From: Empedobacter sedimenti
GTDB taxonomy: Bacteria; Bacteroidota; Bacteroidia; Flavobacteriales; Weeksellaceae
Direction of reading: 5' to 3'
Assembly (NCBI RefSeq): GCF_030005555.1
Contig: NZ_JASCQG010000014.1
Coordinates: 1 to 64,000 of the forward strand
DNA: 64,000 bases
Shown here one piece after another: positions 1-7,757 of this stretch (the first letter of the stretch is position 1; each line of letters opens with the position of its first letter). The position numbers and the translations under genes are program-made. The notes beneath the pieces were generated by a model. The model was not told where the DNA came from and did not search any database. It saw nothing but the letters and a program-made list of their open reading frames with translations.

Positions 1-72
1 AAATTGCTCTGTTTCATAATTATCCCTAAGTTAATAAACTATATTTTTAAACGGTCCGGTTTTTAGGGAAGA

Positions 73-870
73 TTACAGATTACATAAACTATATAATGTT
101 TCTCCTTTATATCTTACAAATTGTCTTAATTTTTTAGACAAATTCGTCAAGTTAGTGTGAAATCTATTATCAGAATTCTTATTTCTTGACATTCTAAAGT
201 TTTTATTTTTTAATTCCTCTGCACTCCTATTATAACTTTGAATTCTTAAATAAATTTTTCTAAATAACTCATCATCATCTATATGATACATTTTGTCTTT
301 TTTTGTCAATTTGGACGGCATTAGTTCCAAAAAATTATTTTCGTCAAATTGTAAATCATCATTAAACCATTTTGTCAAATGCGCAAGATCTTTATCCTTA
401 TAACCTTGAAATAAATAATCATTTTTTGGATGTTTAATACTTCTATTAATTTCAATATTTTTTATATCAAAAATCCTGTAGCCTGATAAATAAGCCTTTT
501 TATAATTAAATTTATATTTAGTACATCGTTTTTTATAAGTTGAGTAATTCTTCTTATCTAATATTCCTATTGACAATAGAAAATCCAAATACTTACTATA
601 ATCAGCTTTATATCTCTTCAATTCAGCAGATGGAAATGGAATATAATCATCTATTAAATCTCTATATTTTTTAGATAAAATCTTATACTCCATTTTACTA
701 ATGATATATAACAATTCATCCCATTTTAAATTTTCAGGAAATATGCTTTTATGATTATTAACATAATCAAATATCATTTTTGAAATAACCATTTTCCAAC
801 CATGTTTAGATGAATATCTCCCATTAATTTTTTTCAATTTTTTCATATTTTTATTTTTAAAACATAGCAA
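73..870 (-). CDS. Orphan protein of unknown function, apparently C-terminally truncated; possible mobile-element gene
   Basis: 265 residues, very rich in Lys, Asn and Tyr, with no signal peptide or membrane segment. I recognise no enzymatic domain. The last 35 residues (HTNLTNLSKKLR, then GETLYSL) resemble, from memory, a segment of hypothetical proteins on Bacteroidota mobile elements in which a DIxNSQP-like motif follows. Here the reading frame ends three residues later (CNL then stop), and no other frame continues the motif, so the protein looks cut short. The annotated ATG is at 870; an internal ATG at residue 9 (846) would give MKKLKKINGRY and is equally plausible. It sits in an accessory-looking stretch beside a tRNA-Leu, upstream of an inverted-repeat array and a small HTH gene on the same strand. 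Family membership is a guess; the truncation is inferred from that resemblance. Confidence 0.55.
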   Translation of the reverse strand: MLCFKNKNMKKLKKINGRYSSKHGWKMVISKMIFDYVNNHKSIFPENLKWDELLYIISKMEYKILSKKYRDLIDDYIPFPSAELKRYKADYSKYLDFLLSIGILDKKNYSTYKKRCTKYKFNYKKAYLSGYRIFDIKNIEINRSIKHPKNDYLFQGYKDKDLAHLTKWFNDDLQFDENNFLELMPSKLTKKDKMYHIDDDELFRKIYLRIQSYNRSAEELKNKNFRMSRNKNSDNRFHTNLTNLSKKLRQFVRYKGETLYSLCNL

Positions 871-1006
871 TCCCCCTACACGATAGGAAACCTATGTCTA
901 TTCTTATTTTTTCTTTAAAAAGTGTAGGTAAAAATTAACCGTTAAGAAATAACGGCTTTGATTTGAGATGATTCTCAATAAATACAGAATTACTACCCCA
1001 GTAATT
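862..1006. repeat. Array of perfect inverted repeats
   Basis: Several short perfect palindromes follow one another: ATAGG-AAA-CCTAT (883-895), enclosed by ACATAG/CTATGT (862-867 and 892-897); CCTACAC/GTGTAGG (875-881 and 922-928); CCGTTA-AGAAA-TAACGG (939-955); TTGAGA-TGAT-TCTCAA (963-978); AATTACT-ACCCC-AGTAATT (988-1006). They occupy the gap between the orphan ORF and the HTH gene. Such arrays can be replication or transfer origins, regulator sites or RNA structures. Function is unknown. Confidence 0.6.
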
Positions 1007-1163
1007 GCTATATTTTAAGCACTAAAAAACAGCTATACAAATACATCTATAAAAGAAAATAAATTGAACCTATAATCAATTTAAATACAAGCAATTGGAT
1101 ATACCCCTCTATGCTTCAACACGATTTTTATTTTCTTTTATTTCTGTGTGTATTATTGGTTTT

Positions 1164-1511
1164 TTAAGCAGTTAATAAATAATTGTTTTTAACAGATTTG
1201 ATGTTACACAATTTTTTGACATTTTCATAAGTATAAAAATATCTAACCTTACCTCCATCAGTAACATCAGATAAAGCGTTTAAATCGCCTTGTTTTTCCC
1301 AATTAATAACAGTTTGATAAGTTATACCAAAAATATCTTGAATTTGTCTTCTCGTATACTTTTGTTCTTCAGTAGCAATTGAAGTACTTAAAGGTTTTGT
1401 TATATAATCTTCTAACATTTGAAACTTGCTTTCAAAGTGTTCAATAATTACATCCTTTAATAACTGCTCTAAATCTCTTTGATTTAACATAAAATACTGG
1501 TTTCCCTCCAT
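1164..1511 (-). CDS. Small helix-turn-helix DNA-binding protein
   Basis: 115 residues. Residues 1-45 look helical and acidic. Residues 53-100 form a MerR/excisionase-like winged HTH: YTRRQIQDIFGIT, then TVINWEKQGDL, then a basic turn (GGKVRYFY) and a final helix (TYENVKKL). Proteins of this size and layout are common on Bacteroidota integrative elements, where they act as excisionase-like or regulatory factors. The gene lies next to a tRNA-Leu 3' end, with an inverted-repeat array immediately downstream. Its ATG is followed by ENQYFMLNQRD-type sequence with a second Met at residue 8. DNA binding is well supported; the role in excision or control of the neighbouring orphan gene is inference. 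Confidence 0.75.
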   Translation of the reverse strand: MEGNQYFMLNQRDLEQLLKDVIIEHFESKFQMLEDYITKPLSTSIATEEQKYTRRQIQDIFGITYQTVINWEKQGDLNALSDVTDGGKVRYFYTYENVKKLCNIKSVKNNYLLTA

Positions 1512-1752
1512 TCTCTCTAATTTTTAATATTTGATAAGAGATATACAAAAGGTGTGCCAAAAATGTTAAAATTAAGATTATGCAAAATTAGTGATATTAT
1601 TTTATATATACAAATTTATTTTCAACAATATTTTATCAGCCACTTAAAATGATCTGAATAATAATATTTTATATTTTTTGTATATTTGTTCAATAGTAAT
1701 ATTAAAACATAATTAATTCTAAGAAAGTGTTTACAAATGTAATTACATTGAA

Positions 1753-1800
1753 ATAAAAAAAAGATTTAAACAACTAAAAATCAGTTAAATAAATCTTTTA
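1753..1800 (-). terminator. Probable terminator after tRNA-Leu
   Basis: On the minus strand an imperfect hairpin with arms AAAGATTTA/TAAATCTTT, an internal AACT/AGTT pairing, and a following T-run lies just past the tRNA-Leu 3' end. The remaining sequence at 1512-1752 is very AT-rich and shows no gene. Confidence 0.6.
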
Positions 1801-1805
1801 AGTAG

Positions 1806-1886
1806 TACTCGGAGTGGGAATCGAACCCACACTCCAAAGGAACACGAGTTTGAGTCGTGCGCGTCTACCAATTCCGCCATCCGAGC
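1806..1886 (-). tRNA. tRNA-Leu (anticodon CAA)
   Basis: On the minus strand the acceptor GCTCGGA pairs with TCCGAGT (one G-U pair), the anticodon stem CACGA/TCGTG closes the loop CTCAAAC, and the T-arm carries GGTTCGATTCC. The extra arm is short for a class II tRNA but present. CCA is not encoded. The 3' end faces the accessory stretch at 1-1800, so this gene is a candidate integration site. Confidence 0.95.
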
Positions 1887-1946
1887 CTTTATGGACTGCA
1901 AATATAATGTTAGTTTATTTATTTATCCAACTATTTTTTAAACTTT

Positions 1947-2729
1947 TTACAGAATTATTTCTAACGTATCGTAAGCCAAATATTTACCTTTTGGTAATTG
2001 TTTTTCTACTTCATCATGAAAACCCAAATGATGAGAAATATGCGTAAAATAAGTTTGCTTAGCTCCTATTAAGTCTGAATATCTTATTGCTTCATCTAAT
2101 AATATATGCGAAAAATGTTCTTGTTCTAATCGTAAAGCACTAATGATTAACACTTCTACTCCACGTAATTTCTCAAGAGATTCTGTCGGAATTGTTTTTA
2201 CATCAGTTAAATACGCAATTTTATCATCAATCAAATATCCTAAAATAGGTAAAGGTCCATGCAAAATTTCAATTGGCTCAATTTTGAAACCAGCAACAAA
2301 AAATTTTTCATCTTCTACAACATTTTCTATCACCGTTGGTACACCAGGATATTTATGCTCTGCAAACATATAAGGAAAACGATTGTGTAATTCGTCCAAC
2401 ACGCGTTTCAAACCATAGACATTCATATCATCTCCAGATTTAAAAACCAATGGACGAATATCATCTAATCCCAAAACATGATCATTATGCTCGTGAGTAT
2501 AGATAATTCCATCCAAGCGTTGCGCATTATATCGTAACATTTGTTGTCTAAAATCTGGTCCGCTATCTACCGTAATAATTTTACCATCCTTTTCTAACAA
2601 TAAAGAAGAACGTAAACGTTTATCCTTTTGATTAGTTGACAAGCACACTGGATGATTACTTCCGATAATCGGAATTCCTTGTGATGTCCCCGTTCCTAAA
2701 AAATGTATTTTTATATTTGATTTAGCCAT
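1947..2729 (-). CDS. MBL-fold metal-dependent hydrolase (PhnP-like)
   Basis: 260 residues, cytoplasmic. The metallo-beta-lactamase fold is shown by the metal-binding THEHNDH motif (residues 78-84), an upstream strand ending in VDSGPDFR (about 54-61), and further His residues (GPLPILGY region, and FTHISHHLG near the C terminus). The LGTGTSQGIP start is typical of the PhnP/cyclic phosphodiesterase branch of the superfamily, whose members hydrolyse phosphodiesters or related bonds with two metal ions. The substrate cannot be told from sequence. It is transcribed away from the next gene at 2772, with a 42-bp divergent promoter region. Confidence 0.88.
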   Translation of the reverse strand: MAKSNIKIHFLGTGTSQGIPIIGSNHPVCLSTNQKDKRLRSSLLLEKDGKIITVDSGPDFRQQMLRYNAQRLDGIIYTHEHNDHVLGLDDIRPLVFKSGDDMNVYGLKRVLDELHNRFPYMFAEHKYPGVPTVIENVVEDEKFFVAGFKIEPIEILHGPLPILGYLIDDKIAYLTDVKTIPTESLEKLRGVEVLIISALRLEQEHFSHILLDEAIRYSDLIGAKQTYFTHISHHLGFHDEVEKQLPKGKYLAYDTLEIIL

Positions 2730-2771
2730 AATGATTTGGTAAATTTACCACAAACTATTTGAAATATAATT

Positions 2772-4214
2772 ATGGCATTAGAACAAGTTCTTACTCCTAA
2801 ACAAAAAGCTTTAGAGATCAATTTGAATCCGAAAATTTACGGTTCTTTTGCAGAAATTGGTGCCGGTCAGGAGACCGTTCGTTTTTTTTATCGCGCTGGT
2901 GCAGCTTCTGGTACAGTAGCTAAAGCGATGAGTGCATATGACAAGGAAATGTCTGACTCTATTTATGGAATTGAGGAAGATCGTCGTTATGTAACACAAG
3001 TTCGTCTTAAAAAGATGTTAGATCACGAAATGGAATTGATGAAAGAGCGTCTTGTTCATGATCATTACAAAGAAAAAGCATTTTTTACTTACGCTAATAC
3101 CGTTACAACAATTGATTATTCTAAGAAAAACGAAGGTCAAGGTTGGATTGGACTTCGATTTAAACTAGATGCGGAAGAAGAAAAAGCAAATGAAATAATT
3201 TTTCATGTAAAGTTTAAAGAAAACTCTGCTCAGCTACAACAAGAAACACTAGGTATTTTAGGTGTTAATTTGATTTATGGCGCTTATTATTATCACGATA
3301 ACCCTCGTAAATTAATTAAATCGTTATACGACACTCTAGATAAAGATCAGTTGGAAATTGACATGATTAATTTCCGCGGACCGCAATTCAAGTACGTTGA
3401 TAATCGTTTGATGTCGCTTCAATTAGTTAAAAATGGAATGACTGATGTTGCTGTTTTCAATCCGCAAGGAAAAAATATTTTGCCTGCTGATTTATTATAC
3501 AAGAAAAATATTTTTGCTATTCGTGGTTCTTTCCGCCCTTTTATGAACGTGAATATGGATATGTTCAAAGGTGGTTTAGAAATTTTCAAACAAGAAGAAA
3601 ATGTACGTGCAGATAATACCGAAATTTTATTCGAGATTACACTTTCTAATTTGATAGCTTCAGGTTTTGAAGGCGAATTAAACGAGCGAGATTTCTTAGA
3701 TAGAGCTGATATTATTGGTAGTTTAGGCTACAATGTAATTATCTCTAACTTTTCTGAATATTATAAATTGGTCGATTATTTCTCGCAATTTACTCGCAAT
3801 CAAACAAAGATTGGTTTAGCAATGGGCGTTAATAATCTGCTCGAAATTTTTAACGAACAGTATTACGCAGATTTACCAGGCGGTATTATGGAAGCTTTTG
3901 GTAAATTATTCAAAAAAGATGTCAAAATCTATTTATACCCTTATTTAGATAAAGAGAAAGATTTACTATTAACTTCTAAAAATCTTCAAGTTAGTGATAG
4001 TGTTCACGAATTGTATAAATACTTCTTGTATAACGGAAGAATACAAGATATTATGAATTACAATAGAGGTTATTTAGATTCGTATTCGCGTCGTATTTTA
4101 CAAAAAATTGCTAACGCTGAAAAAGATTGGGAAAACGAATGCCCAGAAGGTGTTGCAGACATGATCAAAGATCGTGGAATGTTTGGCTACAAATTGAAAT
4201 ATATTTTGGAGTAA
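2772..4214 (+). CDS. Conserved Bacteroidota protein of about 480 residues, function unknown
   Basis: 480 residues, no signal peptide or membrane segment. Starts MALEQVLTPKQKALEINL, followed by a well-conserved block (GSFAEIGAGQETVRFF, then RAGAASGTVAKAMSAYDKEMSD). From memory, close homologues are present throughout Flavobacteriia and carry contradictory database names, including TonB-dependent receptor and nicotinate-nucleotide adenylyltransferase. I see neither a beta-barrel/plug nor an HIGH nucleotidyltransferase motif, so neither name is supported. The regular soluble composition suggests a cytoplasmic enzyme or binding protein. It is a single-gene unit ending near two dispersed hairpin repeats and a strong terminator. 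Confidence 0.85.
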   Translation: MALEQVLTPKQKALEINLNPKIYGSFAEIGAGQETVRFFYRAGAASGTVAKAMSAYDKEMSDSIYGIEEDRRYVTQVRLKKMLDHEMELMKERLVHDHYKEKAFFTYANTVTTIDYSKKNEGQGWIGLRFKLDAEEEKANEIIFHVKFKENSAQLQQETLGILGVNLIYGAYYYHDNPRKLIKSLYDTLDKDQLEIDMINFRGPQFKYVDNRLMSLQLVKNGMTDVAVFNPQGKNILPADLLYKKNIFAIRGSFRPFMNVNMDMFKGGLEIFKQEENVRADNTEILFEITLSNLIASGFEGELNERDFLDRADIIGSLGYNVIISNFSEYYKLVDYFSQFTRNQTKIGLAMGVNNLLEIFNEQYYADLPGGIMEAFGKLFKKDVKIYLYPYLDKEKDLLLTSKNLQVSDSVHELYKYFLYNGRIQDIMNYNRGYLDSYSRRILQKIANAEKDWENECPEGVADMIKDRGMFGYKLKYILE

Positions 4215-4220
4215 ATATAA

Positions 4221-4291
4221 AATGTCAATCTGAACTCGTTTCAGATTCTCATCATAAATAATATGTGATGTTGAAATGAGTTCAACATGAC
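4221..4291. repeat. Pair of dispersed hairpin repeats in opposite orientation
   Basis: Two 21-nt hairpins of one family: AATCTGAA-CTCGT-TTCAGATT (4227-4247, plus orientation) and ATGTTGAA-ATGAG-TTCAACAT (4268-4288, minus orientation), with shared flanks GTCA on one side and TCTCATCA or its complement on the other. Two more copies lie at 46520-46577. Stem bases differ between copies but stay paired. The TGAA/TTCA core is invariant. Confidence 0.8.
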
Positions 4292-4292
4292 A

Positions 4293-4319
4293 AACCACTT
4301 CTGTAGAAGTGGTTTTTTT
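4293..4319 (+). terminator. Rho-independent terminator
   Basis: AACCACTTC-TGTA-GAAGTGGTT hairpin followed by seven T, downstream of the 480-residue protein gene. Confidence 0.85.
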
Positions 4320-4390
4320 ATAATAATTAATTAAAAATAGATAACTAATTTCTTCTTTCATAGATTTGTTGTTAATTATTAAAACAACTT

Positions 4391-4801
4391 ATGAAAAAAC
4401 TATTATTATTTGCTGCACTTTCAGCGACTACATTTTTCTCATCATGTAATAACGATGATGATTCTAATATTTCAAAATCTGATTTATTACAAGGTACTTG
4501 GAAAATAAAAGACGAAGGTTATGTAGAAAATGGAAAAGATGTTTCGTACAAACTAACATCTTGTGAATTAAAAAGCACTTTAGAATTTAACAGCGATAAA
4601 TTTTTAGCTGAGCATTATGAAGGTGATGAAAAAGAAACGTGTTATCATTCTACTGGTAAAGGTACATGGAAATTAGATGGCGATAAATTATCTACAACAG
4701 ATCAAGATGGTGATAATTCGGTTATAAAAGTTGAAAAGCTAACAAAGAACGAATTCATATATCGTTATGATGATGGAGATTACGCTATTTATATAAAATA
4801 G
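4391..4801 (+). CDS. Lipocalin-like lipoprotein
   Basis: 136 residues. Residues 1-19 are a lipoprotein signal peptide ending in a lipobox (FFSSC, Cys19), followed by an acidic linker NNDDDSN. The mature part begins LLQGTWKI and contains LEFNSDKF, GTWKLDGDKL and YRYDDGDYAIYIK, the alternating strands typical of the small Bacteroidota lipocalin-like family. A pair of cysteines (in SCELKST and ETCYHS) could form a disulfide. It probably sits in the outer or inner membrane on the periplasmic side; the ligand is unknown. A second lipoprotein of the same layout is encoded at 7208-7681. Confidence 0.8.
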   Translation: MKKLLLFAALSATTFFSSCNNDDDSNISKSDLLQGTWKIKDEGYVENGKDVSYKLTSCELKSTLEFNSDKFLAEHYEGDEKETCYHSTGKGTWKLDGDKLSTTDQDGDNSVIKVEKLTKNEFIYRYDDGDYAIYIK

Positions 4802-4804
4802 AAC

Positions 4805-4838
4805 AAAAAAAGCTCTGAGTTTCCTCAGAGCTTAAAAA
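4805..4838. terminator. Bidirectional terminator between convergent genes
   Basis: Perfect 10-bp stem AAGCTCTGAG-TTTC-CTCAGAGCTT preceded by an A-run. It lies between the lipocalin-like gene (+) and recA (-), so it can end both transcripts. Confidence 0.85.
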
Positions 4839-4862
4839 TCATTATATAAAAATTCTTTCGAA

Positions 4863-5912
4863 TTAATCTTCTAATAAATCTGCTGGATCATCAACAGAAA
4901 CTTCACCTATAACTGGTTCACCTTTGATTAATGCAACAATTTTAGCTTCAATTTCTTCTGCTAATTCAGGATTATCTCTCAATACTTCTTTTACAGCATC
5001 GCGACCTTGTCCTAATTTACTATCATTGTACGAATACCAAGAACCAGATTTGTTTACAATTCCTTTCTCAACACCCATATCCAAAATTTCTCCAACTTTA
5101 GAAATTCCTTCACCGTACATAATATCAAATTCTGCTTGACGGAATGGTGGAGCAACTTTGTTCTTCACCACTTTTACTTTCGAGTGATTTCCGATTACCT
5201 CATCTCCATTTTTAATTTGAGTAGAACGACGGATATCCAAACGTACAGATGCATAGAATTTTAAGGCGTTACCACCAGTTGTTGTTTCTGGATTACCGAA
5301 CATTACACCAATTTTTTCACGTAATTGGTTAATGAAAATCGCTGTACATTTCGTTTTATTGATTGTTCCTGTCAACTTACGCAAAGCTTGCGACATCAAA
5401 CGTGCTTGTAATCCCATACGAGAATCTCCCATTTCACCTTCGATCTCTGCTTTTGGAGTAAGTGCCGCAACAGAGTCAATTACGATGATATCTATCGCTC
5501 CCGAACGAATTAAGTTATCTGCAATCTCTAACGCTTGCTCCCCATTATCTGGTTGAGAAATAATTAAGTTTTCTACATCAACACCTAATTTCGCTGCATA
5601 ATAACGGTCAAAAGCATGTTCTGCATCAATAAAAGCTGCAATTCCACCAGCTTTTTGTGCTTCTGCAATAGCGTGTAACGTTAATGTTGTTTTACCTGAC
5701 GATTCTGGTCCGTAAATTTCGATAACACGTCCGCGAGGATAACCTCCTACTCCTAACGCTAAATCTAATCCCAAAGATCCAGAAGGAATTACTTCAATCT
5801 TATCATCAACAGCCGAATCTCCCATACGCATTACAGTTCCTTTACCGTAAGCTTTGTCCATCTTATCTAAAATCAGCTGTAACGCTTTCTTTTTATTGTC
5901 TAAATCGCTCAT
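4863..5912 (-). CDS. recA: Recombinase RecA
   Basis: 349 residues, normal length. RecA polymerises on single-stranded DNA, hydrolyses ATP, catalyses strand exchange and stimulates LexA-type self-cleavage. Visible motifs are Walker A GPESSGKT (residues 68-75), the DAEHAFD and [10 protein letters not shown] (Walker B) segments, the loop [18 protein letters not shown], and the C-terminal acidic tail ending in DDPADLLED. It starts 11 bp after the bcp stop codon, so the two are probably co-transcribed from a promoter upstream of bcp. No SOS box could be recognised. Confidence 0.98.
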   Translation of the reverse strand: MSDLDNKKKALQLILDKMDKAYGKGTVMRMGDSAVDDKIEVIPSGSLGLDLALGVGGYPRGRVIEIYGPESSGKTTLTLHAIAEAQKAGGIAAFIDAEHAFDRYYAAKLGVDVENLIISQPDNGEQALEIADNLIRSGAIDIIVIDSVAALTPKAEIEGEMGDSRMGLQARLMSQALRKLTGTINKTKCTAIFINQLREKIGVMFGNPETTTGGNALKFYASVRLDIRRSTQIKNGDEVIGNHSKVKVVKNKVAPPFRQAEFDIMYGEGISKVGEILDMGVEKGIVNKSGSWYSYNDSKLGQGRDAVKEVLRDNPELAEEIEAKIVALIKGEPVIGEVSVDDPADLLED

Positions 5913-5923
5913 TATATTATTTT

Positions 5924-6373
5924 TTATTTTTCTAAAATTTGTTTTGCGTGTTCTTTTGTTTTTACTTTTTCGATTACATCTGTAATCACTCCTTTTTCAT
6001 CAATGATGAACGTTGTACGATGAATTCCATCAAATTCGCGTCCCATAAATTTCTTAGGTCCCCAAACGCCAAAAGCATTCAAAATATCATGGTTTTCATC
6101 TGCAAGTAACGGAAAAGGTAAATTGTTTTTTTCTGCAAAATTCTTTTGTCTTTTCACAGAATCTGCACTTACTCCAACCAAATGATAACCTTGTGCTTTT
6201 AATGCATTTTCGTTATCGCGCAAATCGCACGCTTCGGCTGTACAACCTGGCGTACTTGCTTTTGGATAAAAGAAAACGACTAATTTTTTTCCTGCAAAAT
6301 CTTGGTACGAAACTTCGTTTCCATCTTGATCAATTCCTTTAAAATCTGGAACTTTATCTCCTATTTTTAACAT
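5924..6373 (-). CDS. bcp: Peroxiredoxin, thioredoxin-dependent thiol peroxidase (Bcp/PrxQ type)
   Basis: 149 residues, cytoplasmic. It reduces hydrogen peroxide and organic hydroperoxides using thioredoxin. The motif [17 protein letters not shown] places the peroxidatic Cys at residue 44 and the resolving Cys five residues later (Cys49), the usual PrxQ arrangement. The start [11 protein letters not shown] is standard. It lies 11 bp upstream of recA on the same strand. A TACATTTG -7 element at 6462-6469 (minus strand) may drive the pair. Confidence 0.95.
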   Translation of the reverse strand: MLKIGDKVPDFKGIDQDGNEVSYQDFAGKKLVVFFYPKASTPGCTAEACDLRDNENALKAQGYHLVGVSADSVKRQKNFAEKNNLPFPLLADENHDILNAFGVWGPKKFMGREFDGIHRTTFIIDEKGVITDVIEKVKTKEHAKQILEK

Positions 6374-6461
6374 CTTGATTTGTCTTTAGAACTTCTCGTA
6401 AAAATAATGATTAAATCTTGAATCATGATTGATTTAACTAATTAATCTTTTATTTATACTA

Positions 6462-6469
6462 CAAATGTA
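6462..6469 (-). promoter_or_regulatory. Candidate -7 element for bcp-recA
   Basis: TACATTTG on the minus strand fits the Bacteroidota TAnnTTTG -7 consensus, 93 bp upstream of the bcp start. No TTG is found at the ideal spacing. Confidence 0.4.
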
Positions 6470-6547
6470 ATGTTACATAGCGTCAAAATAAGTCGCTATA
6501 AATAATCAAGATAAAAATGATACATTTACATAAAAGTTCCAGAACTT

Positions 6548-7171
6548 ATGATGTTAAAGAAAGAACGTATCCAATTTGTGATTGATGAATTGGAGAAATT
6601 ATATCCAGTTCCACCTATTCCATTAGACCATCAAGATGCTTTTACTTTATTGATTGCTGTTTTATTATCTGCTCAAACCACAGATAAAAAAGTAAACGAA
6701 GTAACACCCGAATTATTTGCAAAAGCGGCGAATGCAAAAGCAATGTCTTTATTAGAAGTTGATGAAATAAAATATTACATCAGACAAATTGGTTTGTCTA
6801 ACACAAAAGCTAAAAATATCAAACGACTTTCTGAAATCTTAGTCGAAAAATATAATGGCGAAGTTCCAGAAGGTTTTGAAGAATTAGAAGAATTACCTGG
6901 CGTTGGACACAAAACCGCTTCGGTTGTGATGTCGCAATGGTTTGGTCATCCTGCTTTTCCAGTCGATACTCATATTCATCGTTTGATGAAATTGTGGAAA
7001 TTGACAAAAGGTAAAAATGTTGAAGAAACGGAAAAAGATGCGAAAAAGATGTTTCCAAAAGAATTATGGAACAAACTGCATATTCAAATCATTTATTACG
7101 GACGCGAATATTCTCCTGCGCGCGCTTGGAGCTTAGAAAAAGATTTTATTACACGAAAAATGTTCGAATAA
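6548..7171 (+). CDS. nth: Endonuclease III family DNA glycosylase lacking the Fe-S cluster cysteines
   Basis: 207 residues. A bifunctional glycosylase/AP lyase for oxidised pyrimidines in base-excision repair. The catalytic core is intact: helix-hairpin-helix LPGVGHKTAS with Lys122 as the Schiff-base residue, and VDTHIHR with Asp140. The C-terminal [4Fe-4S] loop of E. coli Nth (C-x6-C-x2-C-x5-C) is replaced by GREYSPARAWSLEKDF, and the protein has no cysteine at all. I believe this form is shared by other Flavobacteriia. MutY at 55313 in this window keeps its four cysteines. Start MMLKKERIQF: either of the first two Met is possible. Confidence 0.93.
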   Translation: MMLKKERIQFVIDELEKLYPVPPIPLDHQDAFTLLIAVLLSAQTTDKKVNEVTPELFAKAANAKAMSLLEVDEIKYYIRQIGLSNTKAKNIKRLSEILVEKYNGEVPEGFEELEELPGVGHKTASVVMSQWFGHPAFPVDTHIHRLMKLWKLTKGKNVEETEKDAKKMFPKELWNKLHIQIIYYGREYSPARAWSLEKDFITRKMFE

Positions 7172-7173
7172 AA

Positions 7174-7204
7174 AAATGCCTTCAAGAAATTGAAGGCATT
7201 TTTA
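7174..7204. terminator. Bidirectional terminator
   Basis: Perfect 12-bp stem AAATGCCTTCAA-GAAA-TTGAAGGCATTT between nth (+) and the lipoprotein gene (-). Confidence 0.88.
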
Positions 7205-7207
7205 ATA

Positions 7208-7681
7208 TTATTTTAAAGGTATAAAAACTTGCTGACGAAAATAAATTGTATCAGCCTTATTTATTGTATCAATCGTCCTTACTGTATCTTGTATAACTAA
7301 ATAATAAGGATCAAGTTGGCTCACATAATAATATTTTTTTTTGGCATTAGTAGGCGTTATTGTTAACGTACGTCTTGCTGTTCCTGTATTGTATGTATAC
7401 GTTCCTTCCGTTTGTGTTTGGTTACAATTATTATTTTCTGTTTTGTAAGCTACAGAATAATACTTTGTAAGATCAGAAAAATCTAATGTAGATTTACGCT
7501 CACATTCTAACAATTTATCTGTTTGAGTTGTATTACTTTTTACAGTACGTATTTCTTTTAACTTCCACTTATTTGCTCGTAATAATTGATCTTGAGAAAT
7601 CGCCAAAGAATCATCCTCTTTACAAGAAAAGATAGAAAGCGTGATGATTGTAATGAATAGGAGATGAACTAAATTTTTCAT
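7208..7681 (-). CDS. Lipocalin-like lipoprotein
   Basis: 157 residues. Signal peptide of about 19 residues ends in IFSC (Cys20), followed by KEDD. The mature part opens with LLRANKWKLKEIR, matching the W-containing first strand of the small lipocalin-like lipoproteins, and has ECERKSTLDFSD and NNCNQTQTEGTYTYN. The pattern W, then CE-KSTL-F, then C, then GTY is shared with the protein at 4391-4801, so the two are probably distant paralogues. Its ligand is unknown. It is monocistronic, divergent from the hydrolase at 7758. Confidence 0.75.
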   Translation of the reverse strand: MKNLVHLLFITIITLSIFSCKEDDSLAISQDQLLRANKWKLKEIRTVKSNTTQTDKLLECERKSTLDFSDLTKYYSVAYKTENNNCNQTQTEGTYTYNTGTARRTLTITPTNAKKKYYYVSQLDPYYLVIQDTVRTIDTINKADTIYFRQQVFIPLK

Positions 7682-7757
7682 TAGAATTTCAAATTATCAT
7701 GTAAAAGTAAAGATTTTGAAATAAAACGATAACTTTATATCCATCTAAATTTGTTTT

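Noticed and set aside
1-17. Possible start of a minus-strand gene (ATGAAACAGAGCAATTT) running off the left edge
   Set aside because: Only five codons are visible, with no recognisable protein or promoter.
1814-2047. Plus-strand 77-residue open frame starting inside tRNA-Leu
   Set aside because: It is the antisense of the tRNA gene and the end of the MBL-fold gene; the MGIEPTLQ type start is a well-known tRNA artefact.
2772-4214. Database labels TonB-dependent receptor or nicotinate-nucleotide adenylyltransferase for the 480-residue protein
   Set aside because: No signal peptide, plug, barrel or nucleotidyltransferase motif is visible.
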